A DNA stretch of 16,999 nt from DATKSS01 sp049582065 (GCA_049582065.1 JBAUTF010000028.1:1-16999), one strand, 5' to 3'. Positions 1-6,920 are shown, counted from the stretch's first letter. Program-made: numbers and translations. Notes: generated from the letters alone by a model not told the origin.

Positions 1-1188
1 GCCTACAGTCTCGTGATCAAGGCCGGCGCCCAGATGACGCAGATGGAGCACCGCCTGGTCGTCACCCGCTTCAAGGACGGTTACGGCCCGGTCGGGATGT
101 GGTTCCTCCTCTTCAAGGGCAAGGTCAAGAACGCGTACGGCGAGCTCTACGAGGAGACACAGGCCAAGCTTCTCGACGACTGGCTGCCCTACGGCTCGGT
201 CCGCCCCATTCCCACCCCGCTCCGCAACCACCAGATGCTGCACGACGTGGCGGACGGCAAGGGCCCGCACTACATGCGAACCGACGAGGCGCTGCAGGCG
301 CTGACGATGGGTCTCGATCCCAAAGCGGTGCGGGAGATCGAGAGCGATGCTTGGGAGGACTTCCTGGACATGACCATGTCGCAGGCGCTCCTGTGGGCCT
401 CGTTCAACATCGATCCCGCCAAGGTCCCATCCGAGCTCACTCTCACGGAGCCCTATCTGATGGGCTCGCACTCCTCCGGCACCGGGGCCTGGGTGAGCGG
501 ACCTGAGGATCTGGCCCCCAAGGACTACTTCTGGGGCTATAACCGGATGACCACCGTCCCCGGGCTGTTCGCCGCCGGCGACGGCGTGGGCGCCTCAGCG
601 CACAAGTTCTCCTCCGGCTCTTACGCGGAGGGACGCCTGGCTGCCAAGGGAGCCATCGCCTACATCGTGGACAATCCCGACCAACCCGCAATCGACCAGG
701 AGCAGATCGATAACAAGATCCGGGCGCTGTTCCGCCCGTACGAAGTCTTCGAGGAGGCGAAGGGAACCTCGACGAAAGAAGACATCAATCCCAACTACTT
801 CTATCCCAAGCAAGGCTTGCTCAGGCTGCAGAAGCTGATGGACGAGTACGTCGCAGGCCAGGGATCGAACTACCTCACCAATGAACCGACCCTGCTTCGC
901 GGCCTGGAGCTGATGCAGTTCTTCAAGGAGGACCTCGACCGCCTCGCCGCCCGTGACCGCCACGAGCTCCTGCGCTGTTGGGAGCTGCGCGACCGCATCT
1001 GGTGCGCCGAGGTGCACCTGCGGCACATCCTCTTCCGTAAGGAGACGCGCTGGCCCGGCTACTACTACCGGGGTGACTACCCGAAGCTCGATGAGGAGAA
1101 CTGGCGCTGCTTCGTCAATTCCCGATACGACGGTGCGACCGGAGAGTGGGCGCTGAGCAAGGTGCCGCACCACTCGATCGTGGACTAG
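1..1188 (+). CDS. aprA: Adenylylsulfate (APS) reductase alpha subunit, C-terminal 395 residues
   Basis: This is the flavoprotein subunit of APS reductase (AprBA), a cytoplasmic enzyme that interconverts APS with sulfite plus AMP in dissimilatory sulfate reduction or, in reverse, in sulfite oxidation. The reading frame is open from the first base and the first residues (AYSLVIKAGAQMTQMEHR) are internal to the family, so the gene begins upstream. AprA is usually a little over 600 residues, so roughly the last 60% is here. Recognisable family blocks are the GYGPVGMWFLLFK stretch near the start, GSHSSGTGAWVSGPEDL, the FAD-site block LFAAGDGVGASAHKFSSGSY, and a C-terminal block with RHILFRKETRWPGYYYRGDYP followed by NWRCFVNSRYD. 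These make the assignment firm. The stop lies 6 bases before qmoA, so the two are surely cotranscribed. aprB, and perhaps sat, would be expected just upstream of the window. Direction of the pathway cannot be read from this fragment. Confidence 0.97.
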   Translation, partial: AYSLVIKAGAQMTQMEHRLVVTRFKDGYGPVGMWFLLFKGKVKNAYGELYEETQAKLLDDWLPYGSVRPIPTPLRNHQMLHDVADGKGPHYMRTDEALQALTMGLDPKAVREIESDAWEDFLDMTMSQALLWASFNIDPAKVPSELTLTEPYLMGSHSSGTGAWVSGPEDLAPKDYFWGYNRMTTVPGLFAAGDGVGASAHKFSSGSYAEGRLAAKGAIAYIVDNPDQPAIDQEQIDNKIRALFRPYEVFEEAKGTSTKEDINPNYFYPKQGLLRLQKLMDEYVAGQGSNYLTNEPTLLRGLELMQFFKEDLDRLAARDRHELLRCWELRDRIWCAEVHLRHILFRKETRWPGYYYRGDYPKLDEENWRCFVNSRYDGATGEWALSKVPHHSIVD

Positions 1189-1194
1189 GGGCGG

Positions 1195-2487
1195 ATGGTC
1201 AGCATCGATCCCAGCGCATCACCTCCCGAGGCCGGGACATCGGAGGCCATCCTGGTCGTTGGGGGCGGCATCGCCGGAATCACCGCGGCGCTGGAGGCCG
1301 CCGAAGCGGGGGCTCAGGTCTACCTGATCGAGAAGAGCCCTTACCTGGGCGGTCGGGTCGCTCAGCTCGCCCGCTACTTCCCCAAGCTGTGCCCGCCGGC
1401 GTGCGGTCTCGAGATCAACTTCCAGCGCCTCCGGGACAACCGCGCGATCCGCTTCTTCACCATGGCCGAGGTGGAAGAGATCAGGGGCGGGCCGGGTCAC
1501 TATGAGGTCTCGGTGCGCCGCAGCCCGCGCTACGTCAACGACCGCTGCACGACCTGCGGCCTCTGCACGGAAGTCTGTCCGGTCGACCGGCCCAATCCCT
1601 TCGATTACGGGATGAGCACCACCAAGACGATCTATCTGGGGCATGAGATGGCGTTTCCATCGAAGTACGCGATCGACGCCTCCACCTGCCTCTTCGACGA
1701 GTGCCATCGCTGCGTCGACGTGTGCCCGTACGACGCAATCGATCTCCACGAGCAGCCGGAGACGATGCGGCTGACAGTTGGCGCCGTGATTTTCGCCACG
1801 GGCTGGAAACCATACGATGCGGCAGCGATCACAAACCTCGCCTTCGGCCACAGCCGAAACGTGGTGACCAACGTCATGCTCGAGAGGATGGCCGCCGACA
1901 GCGGCCCTACCGGAGGAAATATCCTCCGGCCCTCTGACAGCAAGCCAGTGGAGAGCGTCGCGTTCATCCAATGCGCCGGCTCGCGCGACCGACTCCATCT
2001 CGCTTACTGCTCGTCAATCTGCTGCCTGGCTTCTTTGAAAGAGGCAAGCCTGGTCCTCGAGCGCCGGCCCAGCGCCCAGATCCACATCTACTACATCGAC
2101 CTGCGCACCCCCGGGACGTACGAGGCGTTCGCGCAGAAGGTGTTGAGCCATCCGAACGTGCACGCCATCAAAGGAAAAGTCGCCGACATCCTCGAAGATC
2201 AGGAGACCGAGGACCTGGTGGTCGTCGCTGACAACATGCTCGGCGGGGACATGAGCCGTACCCGAGTAGACCTGGTTGTGCTGGCGACCGGCATGCAGCC
2301 AAGCCTGGCCGGCTCGGCTCCCATCGGGCTGGTCGGATACGACCCGGATGGCTTTGTCGTCGAGGGGACCGACGGATCGGCCATCTTCGCCGCCGGCTGC
2401 GCTCGAGCTCCGGTGGACGTCGCAACAGCCACGCTCGATGCGACCGCCGCGGCCATGCTCGCGATCCAGGCCACGCGCGGGCAGTGA
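1195..2487 (+). CDS. qmoA: Quinone-interacting membrane-bound oxidoreductase complex subunit QmoA (HdrA-like flavoprotein)
   Basis: QmoA is an HdrA-like, FAD-binding soluble subunit of the complex that carries electrons between AprBA and the quinone pool. The 430-residue product is close to the usual QmoA length. It has a dinucleotide-binding loop GGGIAG at residues 23-28 with the acidic residue of the fold in LIEKS (E46), then the HdrA-type CPPAC pair (C66, C70). Two cysteine clusters follow: C118/C121/C124/C128 and C165/C170/C173/C177 (CLFDECHRCVDVCP), suited to [4Fe-4S] centres. A second FAD-fold segment near the C-terminus reads IFAAGCARAPVDVATA. The ATG at 1195 is preceded by a GGGGCGG purine-rich stretch overlapping the aprA stop. 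The ORF keeps the aprA-qmoA-qmoB order known from sulfate reducers and some sulfur oxidisers. A generic HdrA is the alternative, but the apr context makes QmoA much more likely. Confidence 0.93.
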   Translation: MVSIDPSASPPEAGTSEAILVVGGGIAGITAALEAAEAGAQVYLIEKSPYLGGRVAQLARYFPKLCPPACGLEINFQRLRDNRAIRFFTMAEVEEIRGGPGHYEVSVRRSPRYVNDRCTTCGLCTEVCPVDRPNPFDYGMSTTKTIYLGHEMAFPSKYAIDASTCLFDECHRCVDVCPYDAIDLHEQPETMRLTVGAVIFATGWKPYDAAAITNLAFGHSRNVVTNVMLERMAADSGPTGGNILRPSDSKPVESVAFIQCAGSRDRLHLAYCSSICCLASLKEASLVLERRPSAQIHIYYIDLRTPGTYEAFAQKVLSHPNVHAIKGKVADILEDQETEDLVVVADNMLGGDMSRTRVDLVVLATGMQPSLAGSAPIGLVGYDPDGFVVEGTDGSAIFAAGCARAPVDVATATLDATAAAMLAIQATRGQ

Positions 2488-2498
2488 GGGCCTGAGGG

Positions 2499-4643
2499 AT
2501 GGCACGCCGGACCGGCGTCTACGTGTGCGAGGGATGCGGCATCGGCGGCTGCGTCGACACGGCCGCGCTGGCGAAAGTCACAGCGGGAGATCCAGGTGTT
2601 GTGGTCACGCGGACCTCGAAGGCGTTTTGCCTCGAGGATGCCGCGCTGATCCGCGAGGACGTCAACACCCACAACCTCGAGTCGGTGGTAGTCGCCGCCT
2701 GCTCGCAGCGGGTCAACCGCCAGGTGTTCAGCTTTCCACCCACGCATGTCCAGCGAGTGAACCTGCGCGAGCAGGTCGCCTGGAGCCATCCCCCGCAGGA
2801 AGCGGCAACTGAAGAGCTGGCAACCGACCTGCTCCGTATGGGTGTCGCAGCAGCCCAGCTCACGAGCCCGCCGGCGCCCCACACCGCGGACCATGCGCGC
2901 CATGTGCTGGTCGTGGGCGGCGGTCCGGCCGGCCTCAGCTCGGCCTTGAGCGCCGCCGGAGCCGGATATGCAGTCACCCTGGTCGAGCGGGAGGCGGAGC
3001 TGGGCGGATTCATGCGCCGGCTCCACCGCACATATCCGCGCCGAGCGCCGTTCGAGGATCTCCCCGAGACGCAGATCGACGACCTGGCCGGAGCCGTCAC
3101 CTCGAACGCGTCGATCACTGTCCTCACTTCCGCTCACGTCAGCGGGATTGAGGGGCAGCCGGGACGCTTCGCCGTGAAGATCGAGCGCGAGGACGGGCAA
3201 CAGCAAGTCGAGGTCGGCTCGGTTGTTGTCGCAACCGGATTTGTGCCCGTCCCCGATGACCGCTTCGAGGCGTATGGCCTCGGAAAGCTGGAAAACGTGG
3301 TCACCAGCATCGACATGGAGCGGCTGGCGGAAGCCGGCGAGATCCGGCGTCCCTCCGACGGCCGCCCGGTCGAGTGTGTGGCCATCCTTGCGTGCGACGG
3401 GAAGAACGATGGAGGCAACCTGCCTTACACCGGCACCGTCACCAGCATGGTGGCGTTGAAGCAGGCCATGTACATCCGCCAGCGCCATCCCTCCTCGCAG
3501 GTTTTCGTCATCTACGAGGACATGCAGACGACCGGGCTGGAAGAGCTTTACTACCGAGCGGTCCAACAAGACGCGGGCGTCTTCTTCGTTCGCGGTGAGG
3601 TCGCATCCGTGAGCGCCGGCGAAGAGGGCCGCGTGGTCGTGACCATCCGAGAGTCGGTCCTGGCCCGGGACGTGGCTCTGGAGGCCGACCTGGTGGTCCT
3701 GCAGGTCGGAATGATGCCGGCCACCGGCACCAAGGAGAGCGGCGGCCCCCTGAACCTCAACTACCTGCAGGGAGGCAAGCTTCCCGTCGGCCGGGCGGGC
3801 TTTGCCGACTCCAACTTCCTCTGCTTCCCGTACGAGACCCGGCGCACAGGCATCTACACGGCCGGGTGCGTTCACCGCGCCCAGGACATCGCCGGCAGCC
3901 GGCGGGACGGCGCGGCCGCGGCTTTGAAGGCGATCCAGGTTGTGGAGAAATCCGCCCAGGGCGCGGCGGTCCATCCCCGCGTCGGGGAGCTCGGATTCCC
4001 CCAGTTCTTCATGCAGAAGTGCACCGCGTGTGGCCGCTGCAGCCAGGAGTGCCCATTCGGCGCGCTCGAGCTCGATGCCCAGCGGCATCCGGTCATCAAC
4101 CCCAACCGCTGCCGCCGGTGCGGCATCTGCATGGGTTCCTGTCCCGTCCAGGTGATCTCCTTCCCCGACTACTCGGTGGAGATGATGTCGGCCATGCAGA
4201 AGGCCGTGAGCCTGCCCGAGGACGACCCGGACAAGCTCCGCATTCTCGTGCTGGCCTGCGAGAACGACGCCTACCCGGTGCTCGACATGGTCGGCATCAA
4301 CCGAATGCGCTATCCCGCCACGTACCGGGTCGTTCCGGTGCGCTGCCTGGGCTCGGTCAACTCGGTGGTCGTCGCCGACGCCGTCCAGCGCGGCTTCGAC
4401 GGCGTCGTTTTGCTCGGCTGCCGGTCCGGAGAGGACTACCAGTGCCACTTCATCCAGGGCTCCGAGCTGCTTGGCCGACGCATGGACAACGTGCGCGAGA
4501 CGCTGAGCCGCCTCGCTCTCGAGGAGGACCGGGTCAAGGTGATCGAGACCTCGATCGCCAATTCGCGCCGCCTGCCTGGAGTGCTGGAGAGGTTCGCGGA
4601 ACAGATCGCGGCGATGGGGCCGAACCCTATGAAGGGCTTCTAA
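2499..4643 (+). CDS. qmoB: Quinone-interacting oxidoreductase complex subunit QmoB (HdrA-like flavoprotein with MvhD-type C-terminus)
   Basis: QmoB is the larger HdrA-like subunit, joining an FAD domain, ferredoxin clusters and an MvhD-like domain, and it relays electrons between QmoA/AprBA and the downstream iron-sulfur subunit. The 714-residue product starts with a cysteine-rich CEGCGIGGC segment (C10-C18) typical of HdrA-type N-termini. The FAD loop GGGPAG is at residues 140-145, and a second FAD segment includes GIYTAGCVHRAQDI. Two canonical [4Fe-4S] motifs follow: C508/C511/C514/C518 (CTACGRCSQECP) and C538/C541/C544/C548 (CRRCGICMGSCP). From about residue 580 the sequence is MvhD-like, with VPVRCLGSVNSVVV and GVVLLGCRSGEDYQC. 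The first MvhD cysteine motif is altered to LACENDAYP, a feature I associate with QmoB rather than true MvhD. The ATG is preceded by GTGAGGG at about 8 bases. The gap to qmoA is 11 bases. Confidence 0.93.
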   Translation: MARRTGVYVCEGCGIGGCVDTAALAKVTAGDPGVVVTRTSKAFCLEDAALIREDVNTHNLESVVVAACSQRVNRQVFSFPPTHVQRVNLREQVAWSHPPQEAATEELATDLLRMGVAAAQLTSPPAPHTADHARHVLVVGGGPAGLSSALSAAGAGYAVTLVEREAELGGFMRRLHRTYPRRAPFEDLPETQIDDLAGAVTSNASITVLTSAHVSGIEGQPGRFAVKIEREDGQQQVEVGSVVVATGFVPVPDDRFEAYGLGKLENVVTSIDMERLAEAGEIRRPSDGRPVECVAILACDGKNDGGNLPYTGTVTSMVALKQAMYIRQRHPSSQVFVIYEDMQTTGLEELYYRAVQQDAGVFFVRGEVASVSAGEEGRVVVTIRESVLARDVALEADLVVLQVGMMPATGTKESGGPLNLNYLQGGKLPVGRAGFADSNFLCFPYETRRTGIYTAGCVHRAQDIAGSRRDGAAAALKAIQVVEKSAQGAAVHPRVGELGFPQFFMQKCTACGRCSQECPFGALELDAQRHPVINPNRCRRCGICMGSCPVQVISFPDYSVEMMSAMQKAVSLPEDDPDKLRILVLACENDAYPVLDMVGINRMRYPATYRVVPVRCLGSVNSVVVADAVQRGFDGVVLLGCRSGEDYQCHFIQGSELLGRRMDNVRETLSRLALEEDRVKVIETSIANSRRLPGVLERFAEQIAAMGPNPMKGF

Positions 4644-4645
4644 CG

Positions 4646-5851
4646 ATGGCGTCGATCTCCGAGCCCGCCGCTCCGCTCCAGCTGCGACCGGACGCTGCCT
4701 TCATCGCCCAGCTCGTCGAGCGAGCTGGCGACTCCTTCAAGAGCTGCTACCAGTGCGGGACCTGCTCGGTGGTCTGCCCCTTCGCCTTCCAGGGGACTCA
4801 GCTGCCACGCAAGGAAATGCTGCTGGCCCAGTGGGGTCTCAAGGACGAGCTCTTCGCCAGCCCCAACCTCTGGACCTGCACGACCTGCGGCAACTGCGCG
4901 CGGCTATGCCCACGAGAAGTGGACATCCCGGGCACCATCCGGGCTGCGCGGGAGCTCTACGTCCTGGAGCGGAACATCTCGCCCGAGCTGGCCACCGCAT
5001 TCGAGAACACCAGCCGGCACGGCAACCCGCTCGGCATGCCCGCCCGCAAGCGGGCCGACTGGACGGTGGGGACCGGCGTCGAAGTCCCGATCATGGCCAA
5101 GCTCGACCGCCCGGTCGACGTGTTGCTGTTCACCGAGTGCTACTGGTCATACCATCCGCGGGGTGTCCAAGCAGCGCAGGCCATGGCGCGAACGCTCAGC
5201 AAGCTGGGCGTCGACTTCGCCATCCTGGGAACCGAGGAGCGCTGCGTCGCCGATTCCCAGCGCCTGGCCGGCGAGGTAGGGATATTCGAGGAAGCAGCGG
5301 AGCACAACATCGGCGTGCTGGGCAAGTACGGGTTTAAGCAGCTGATCACTCCCGACCCCCACGCTTTCAATGCCTTTCGCAACCTATATCCCAAGTACGG
5401 AGGGAGCTGGGACGTTCTTCACTACACCCAGTTCCTGGCCTCGCGCATTGCCGAGATGGAACTGAAGCCTATACCCGAGCGGACCGTGACCTTCCACGAC
5501 CCGTGCTACCTCGGGCGCCACAACGGTGAGTTCGAAGCTCCTCGCCGGCTGCTGGAGGCGATCCCCGGCCTCCGGCTCACGGAGATGGCCCACTGCCGGG
5601 AGAACGGCTATTGCTGTGGTGGCGGCGGAGGTGGCATGTGGAACAGCGGCTTTGTCAAAGAGCACGTCGACCAGAGACTCTCGGAGGTCCGGGTCCGAGA
5701 GGCGGTGAGCACCGGTGCAGACATGCTCGCTGTCTGCTGTCCCTTTGAGGTTTCTCTCTTCGAGGATGCGGTGAAGTCAACCGGAAACGATGGGCGACTC
5801 ATCGTCCGCGACATCATCGAGCTGCTCGACGAGTCCCTGACCTCGAGGTGA
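4646..5851 (+). CDS. Fused HdrC-HdrB type iron-sulfur protein (HdrD/DsrK-like), in the QmoC position
   Basis: This 401-residue cytoplasmic protein joins an HdrC-like ferredoxin domain to an HdrB-like CCG domain. The N-terminal part has two [4Fe-4S] motifs, C34/C37/C40/C44 (CYQCGTCSVVCP) and C78/C81/C84/C88 (CTTCGNCARLCP). The second CCG repeat is intact: C287 in HDPCYLGRHNG, C317, and C323-C324 in GYCCGGGGGG, residues that in HdrB hold a noncubane cluster. The first CCG repeat is degenerate, with only C165 (TECYWSYHP) and C200 (EERCVADSQ), as in DsrK/HdrD-type relatives that carry ERCTGDPAR-like motifs there. Start ATG 4646 lies 2 bases after the qmoB stop, with GAAGGG upstream; the open frame extends far upstream but only as a shadow of qmoB. 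There is no membrane or heme-b domain, so it is not a standard QmoC. The likely role is electron transfer between QmoAB and a quinone, menaquinol oxidoreductase or soluble carrier. The partner is not known from the window. Confidence 0.9.
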   Translation: MASISEPAAPLQLRPDAAFIAQLVERAGDSFKSCYQCGTCSVVCPFAFQGTQLPRKEMLLAQWGLKDELFASPNLWTCTTCGNCARLCPREVDIPGTIRAARELYVLERNISPELATAFENTSRHGNPLGMPARKRADWTVGTGVEVPIMAKLDRPVDVLLFTECYWSYHPRGVQAAQAMARTLSKLGVDFAILGTEERCVADSQRLAGEVGIFEEAAEHNIGVLGKYGFKQLITPDPHAFNAFRNLYPKYGGSWDVLHYTQFLASRIAEMELKPIPERTVTFHDPCYLGRHNGEFEAPRRLLEAIPGLRLTEMAHCRENGYCCGGGGGGMWNSGFVKEHVDQRLSEVRVREAVSTGADMLAVCCPFEVSLFEDAVKSTGNDGRLIVRDIIELLDESLTSR

Positions 5852-5979
5852 TCGTCTGCATCCCGGTTACACATGAGGGATTGGTGGATGCACGTTGGGG
5901 GTCGCGCCGATCGTGTCGCAGTTGCCAACCTGAGCGCCGGCAGGATCGAGACCTGGCAGGAGTTCGACGTCGGCTGGGG
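5848..5979 (+). pseudogene. 5' remnant of a NifX-like (dinitrogenase Fe-Mo cofactor-type domain) gene, frameshifted and truncated
   Basis: A GTG at 5848 overlaps the hdrCB stop as GTGA, the usual layout of a coupled downstream gene. It reads VIVCIPVTHEGLVDARWG in one frame. The next codons continue sensibly only after a shift: GRADRVAVANLSAGRIETW then QEFDVGWG is in the +1 frame, which fits one extra base (a T) after TTGGGGG near 5902. The combined peptide resembles, from memory, the start of small NifX/NifB-C-terminal-like proteins of high-GC bacteria (pattern VDPRWGRADRVAVA...W.E..VGW). Similarity ends abruptly at about 5979, where sequence from an opposite-strand lgt copy begins, so roughly the last two thirds is gone. 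It was probably the last gene of the apr-qmo operon. The family call is tentative; the frameshift and truncation are better supported. Confidence 0.4.
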
Positions 5980-5984
5980 CCCCA
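5975..5984. repeat. Perfect 10-bp palindrome at the junction of two gene remnants
   Basis: TGGGGCCCCA is a perfect palindrome lying exactly where the plus-strand NifX-like remnant ends and the minus-strand lgt remnant ends. Its left half still codes the GWG of one remnant and its right half codes the tryptophan and glycine of the other. It looks like a short shared sequence at a rearrangement joint, although a palindrome of this size also occurs by chance in GC-rich DNA. Confidence 0.4.
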
Positions 5985-6265
5985 TAAGGCGAAGATGTGC
6001 AGCGGGTGAGTCAGATACCACCACCACCCTGACTGGACGACAAAGTAAAGCCGGGCGCCGACGAGCCCGAAGACGATCGCCCAGAAAGCGATGTCGCCGG
6101 TCACGTTTGAGGGCACTCCTCTTCTCGCCAAGTGTCGGGTGGCAACCACCGTGCCGACGATGAATGCGATCAGATAAGCAATGCCGTAGAAGCGGGCTGC
6201 AGAGGGCCGAGATAGAAACCTGGCGGCAGCGGATCCGTAATGACCAGAAATGGCACCAATTTCAC
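5982..6265 (-). pseudogene. Truncated, frameshifted copy of lgt (prolipoprotein diacylglyceryl transferase)
   Basis: Reading leftward from a GTG at 6265, the product begins VKLVPFLVITDPLPPGFYL and continues to GPLQ. One base is then missing near 6198 (the codon between Q23 and RFYG), and the next frame gives RFYGIAYLIAF, then VVATRHLARRGVP, IVFGLVGARLYFVVQSG and WWWYLTHPLHIFALW. It matches the first 80-90 residues of the intact Lgt at 11368 at most positions. The start-to-start spacing differs only by one extra residue and the one-base deletion, so the frameshift is clear. After IFALW the similarity stops dead and the remaining two thirds, including the GRxGNFxNGE catalytic region, are missing. 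Nucleotide identity with the intact copy is clearly lower than protein identity, so this is an old paralogue or a separately acquired copy, not a recent duplication. Confidence 0.85.
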
Positions 6266-6284
6266 AATACGCGAAGGCCGGCGC

Positions 6285-6372
6285 TCAAAGGACTGAAACG
6301 CCGAGCCGCGCCGCCAACGCGATCAGGCCTAAGGGCGAGGAGTTGGCGGATCGTCGGGGTTGGTCCTCCGCC
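6285..6372 (-). pseudogene. Possible 3' remnant of a TSUP (TauE/SafE) permease gene upstream of the lgt remnant
   Basis: On the minus strand, immediately upstream of the lgt remnant, one frame reads PTIRQLLAL and, after a one-base shift, another reads LGLIALAARLGVSVL before a stop at 6285-6287. Joined, this resembles the hydrophobic C-terminus of TSUP permeases and is similar in pattern to the end of the intact permease at 9852-10715 (GRWIVRLLAVALGVVGIRLL). The order, permease tail then lgt, is the same as in the intact operon except that the kinase-like gene is absent. The stretch is short, needs a frameshift, and hydrophobic tails match easily, so this is a weak call. Confidence 0.3.
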
Positions 6373-6614
6373 CGCGGCTGCGCGTCATCGCCACCCTGGG
6401 GACACACCTGAACACGGGCGGGTTAGGAAGGTCGCTCCTTGGTCGAGCCTTTCCCATTTATTACGGACGGTGGCTTGGTCTTTAGTTACGCGGGGGCAGA
6501 CGTAAGATCGACTCATGAACGTGCAGCGGCAGCTGGTTGATTTGACCGCTGACTAGCCTACCCTCGACCAGCCGGCCCATCCCGCGCGGCCGCGGAGGCG
6601 GCGAGGGGGTACGG
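6373..6614. other. Non-coding stretch upstream of the DUF202 pair
   Basis: I see no supported gene here. Open frames are short, arginine-rich and without family features. A less GC-rich patch at about 6455-6510 (CCCATTTATTACGG and TTTAGTTACG, with a TAAGAT hexamer at 6503-6508) is the most likely place for a promoter of the DUF202-TSUP genes, but no -35/-10 pair with normal spacing stands out. A 13-codon ORF starting at ATG 6515 ends at 6556 and has no recognisable product. Confidence 0.4.
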
Positions 6615-6920
6615 ATTCGCGACCACCTCGCCAACGTCCGCACCTTTCTCGCTTGGCTTCGGGCCGGCTTAGTGCTCCTCGCGATGGGCTATGCCGTTGC
6701 GAAGTTCCAGGTCATCGAGAGCTTGCCAAACCGATATCTAGGTGTCCTTGCCGCCGTGGCCGGCTGGCTGGTCATAGTGATTGCCGGAGTCAGCTTTGTC
6801 CGACACCGGCGCGCGATCGAGGCGGCAGAGTTTGCGCCCTCAATTTTGTGGAACCTTGGCCTGTCTCTTTTGACCGCCGGGGCCGGAGCCGCGATCCTCG
6901 TGTACATCGTCAGGAGCTAA
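6615..6920 (+). CDS. DUF202 family membrane protein (first of a pair), start codon unclear
   Basis: The frame encodes a small membrane protein with the DUF202 opening RDHLANVRTFLAWLR, then three hydrophobic segments: GLVLLAMGYAVAKF, GVLAAVAGWLVIVIAGVSFV and LSLLTAGAGAAILVYIV. The function of DUF202 proteins is not established. The conserved opening begins at 6621, but no ATG, GTG or TTG exists in frame between the upstream stop (6543-6545) and GTG 6672. Starting at 6672 would remove the family motif and half of the first helix. I place the start at ATT 6615, which has purine-rich GGCGAGGGGG just upstream; this is a guess, and a lost start codon is equally possible. The stop overlaps the next gene as TAATG, so the two are translationally coupled. 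The two copies are clearly related (RDHLANVRTFLAWLR here, REHLANERTLLAWIR there). Confidence 0.65.
   Translation: MRDHLANVRTFLAWLRAGLVLLAMGYAVAKFQVIESLPNRYLGVLAAVAGWLVIVIAGVSFVRHRRAIEAAEFAPSILWNLGLSLLTAGAGAAILVYIVRS

Noticed and set aside
595..1173. Minus-strand open frame opposite aprA
   Set aside because: No recognisable domain; a mirror of the aprA codon pattern.
2199..4448. Very long minus-strand open frame (749 codons) antisense to qmoB and the end of qmoA
   Set aside because: It is histidine-, aspartate- and glycine-rich without any recognisable domain and exactly shadows the codon structure of qmoB, as is common opposite GC-rich genes.
3866..4645. Upstream extension of the HdrCB frame
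   Set aside because: The translation is arginine- and proline-rich shadow of qmoB; the true ATG at 4646 has a ribosome binding site and is followed directly by family sequence.
5873..6163. Plus-strand open frame spanning the remnants as one gene
   Set aside because: Its first part is the frameshifted NifX-like fragment and the rest is antisense to the lgt remnant, so it is a chance fusion.
6164..6505. Plus-strand 113-codon open frame
   Set aside because: Arginine-rich with no family features, and antisense to the lgt and possible TSUP remnants.
6653..6919. Long N-terminal extension of the second DUF202 protein
   Set aside because: It shadows the first DUF202 gene; the ATG at 6920 has AGGAG upstream and begins directly before the family motif.
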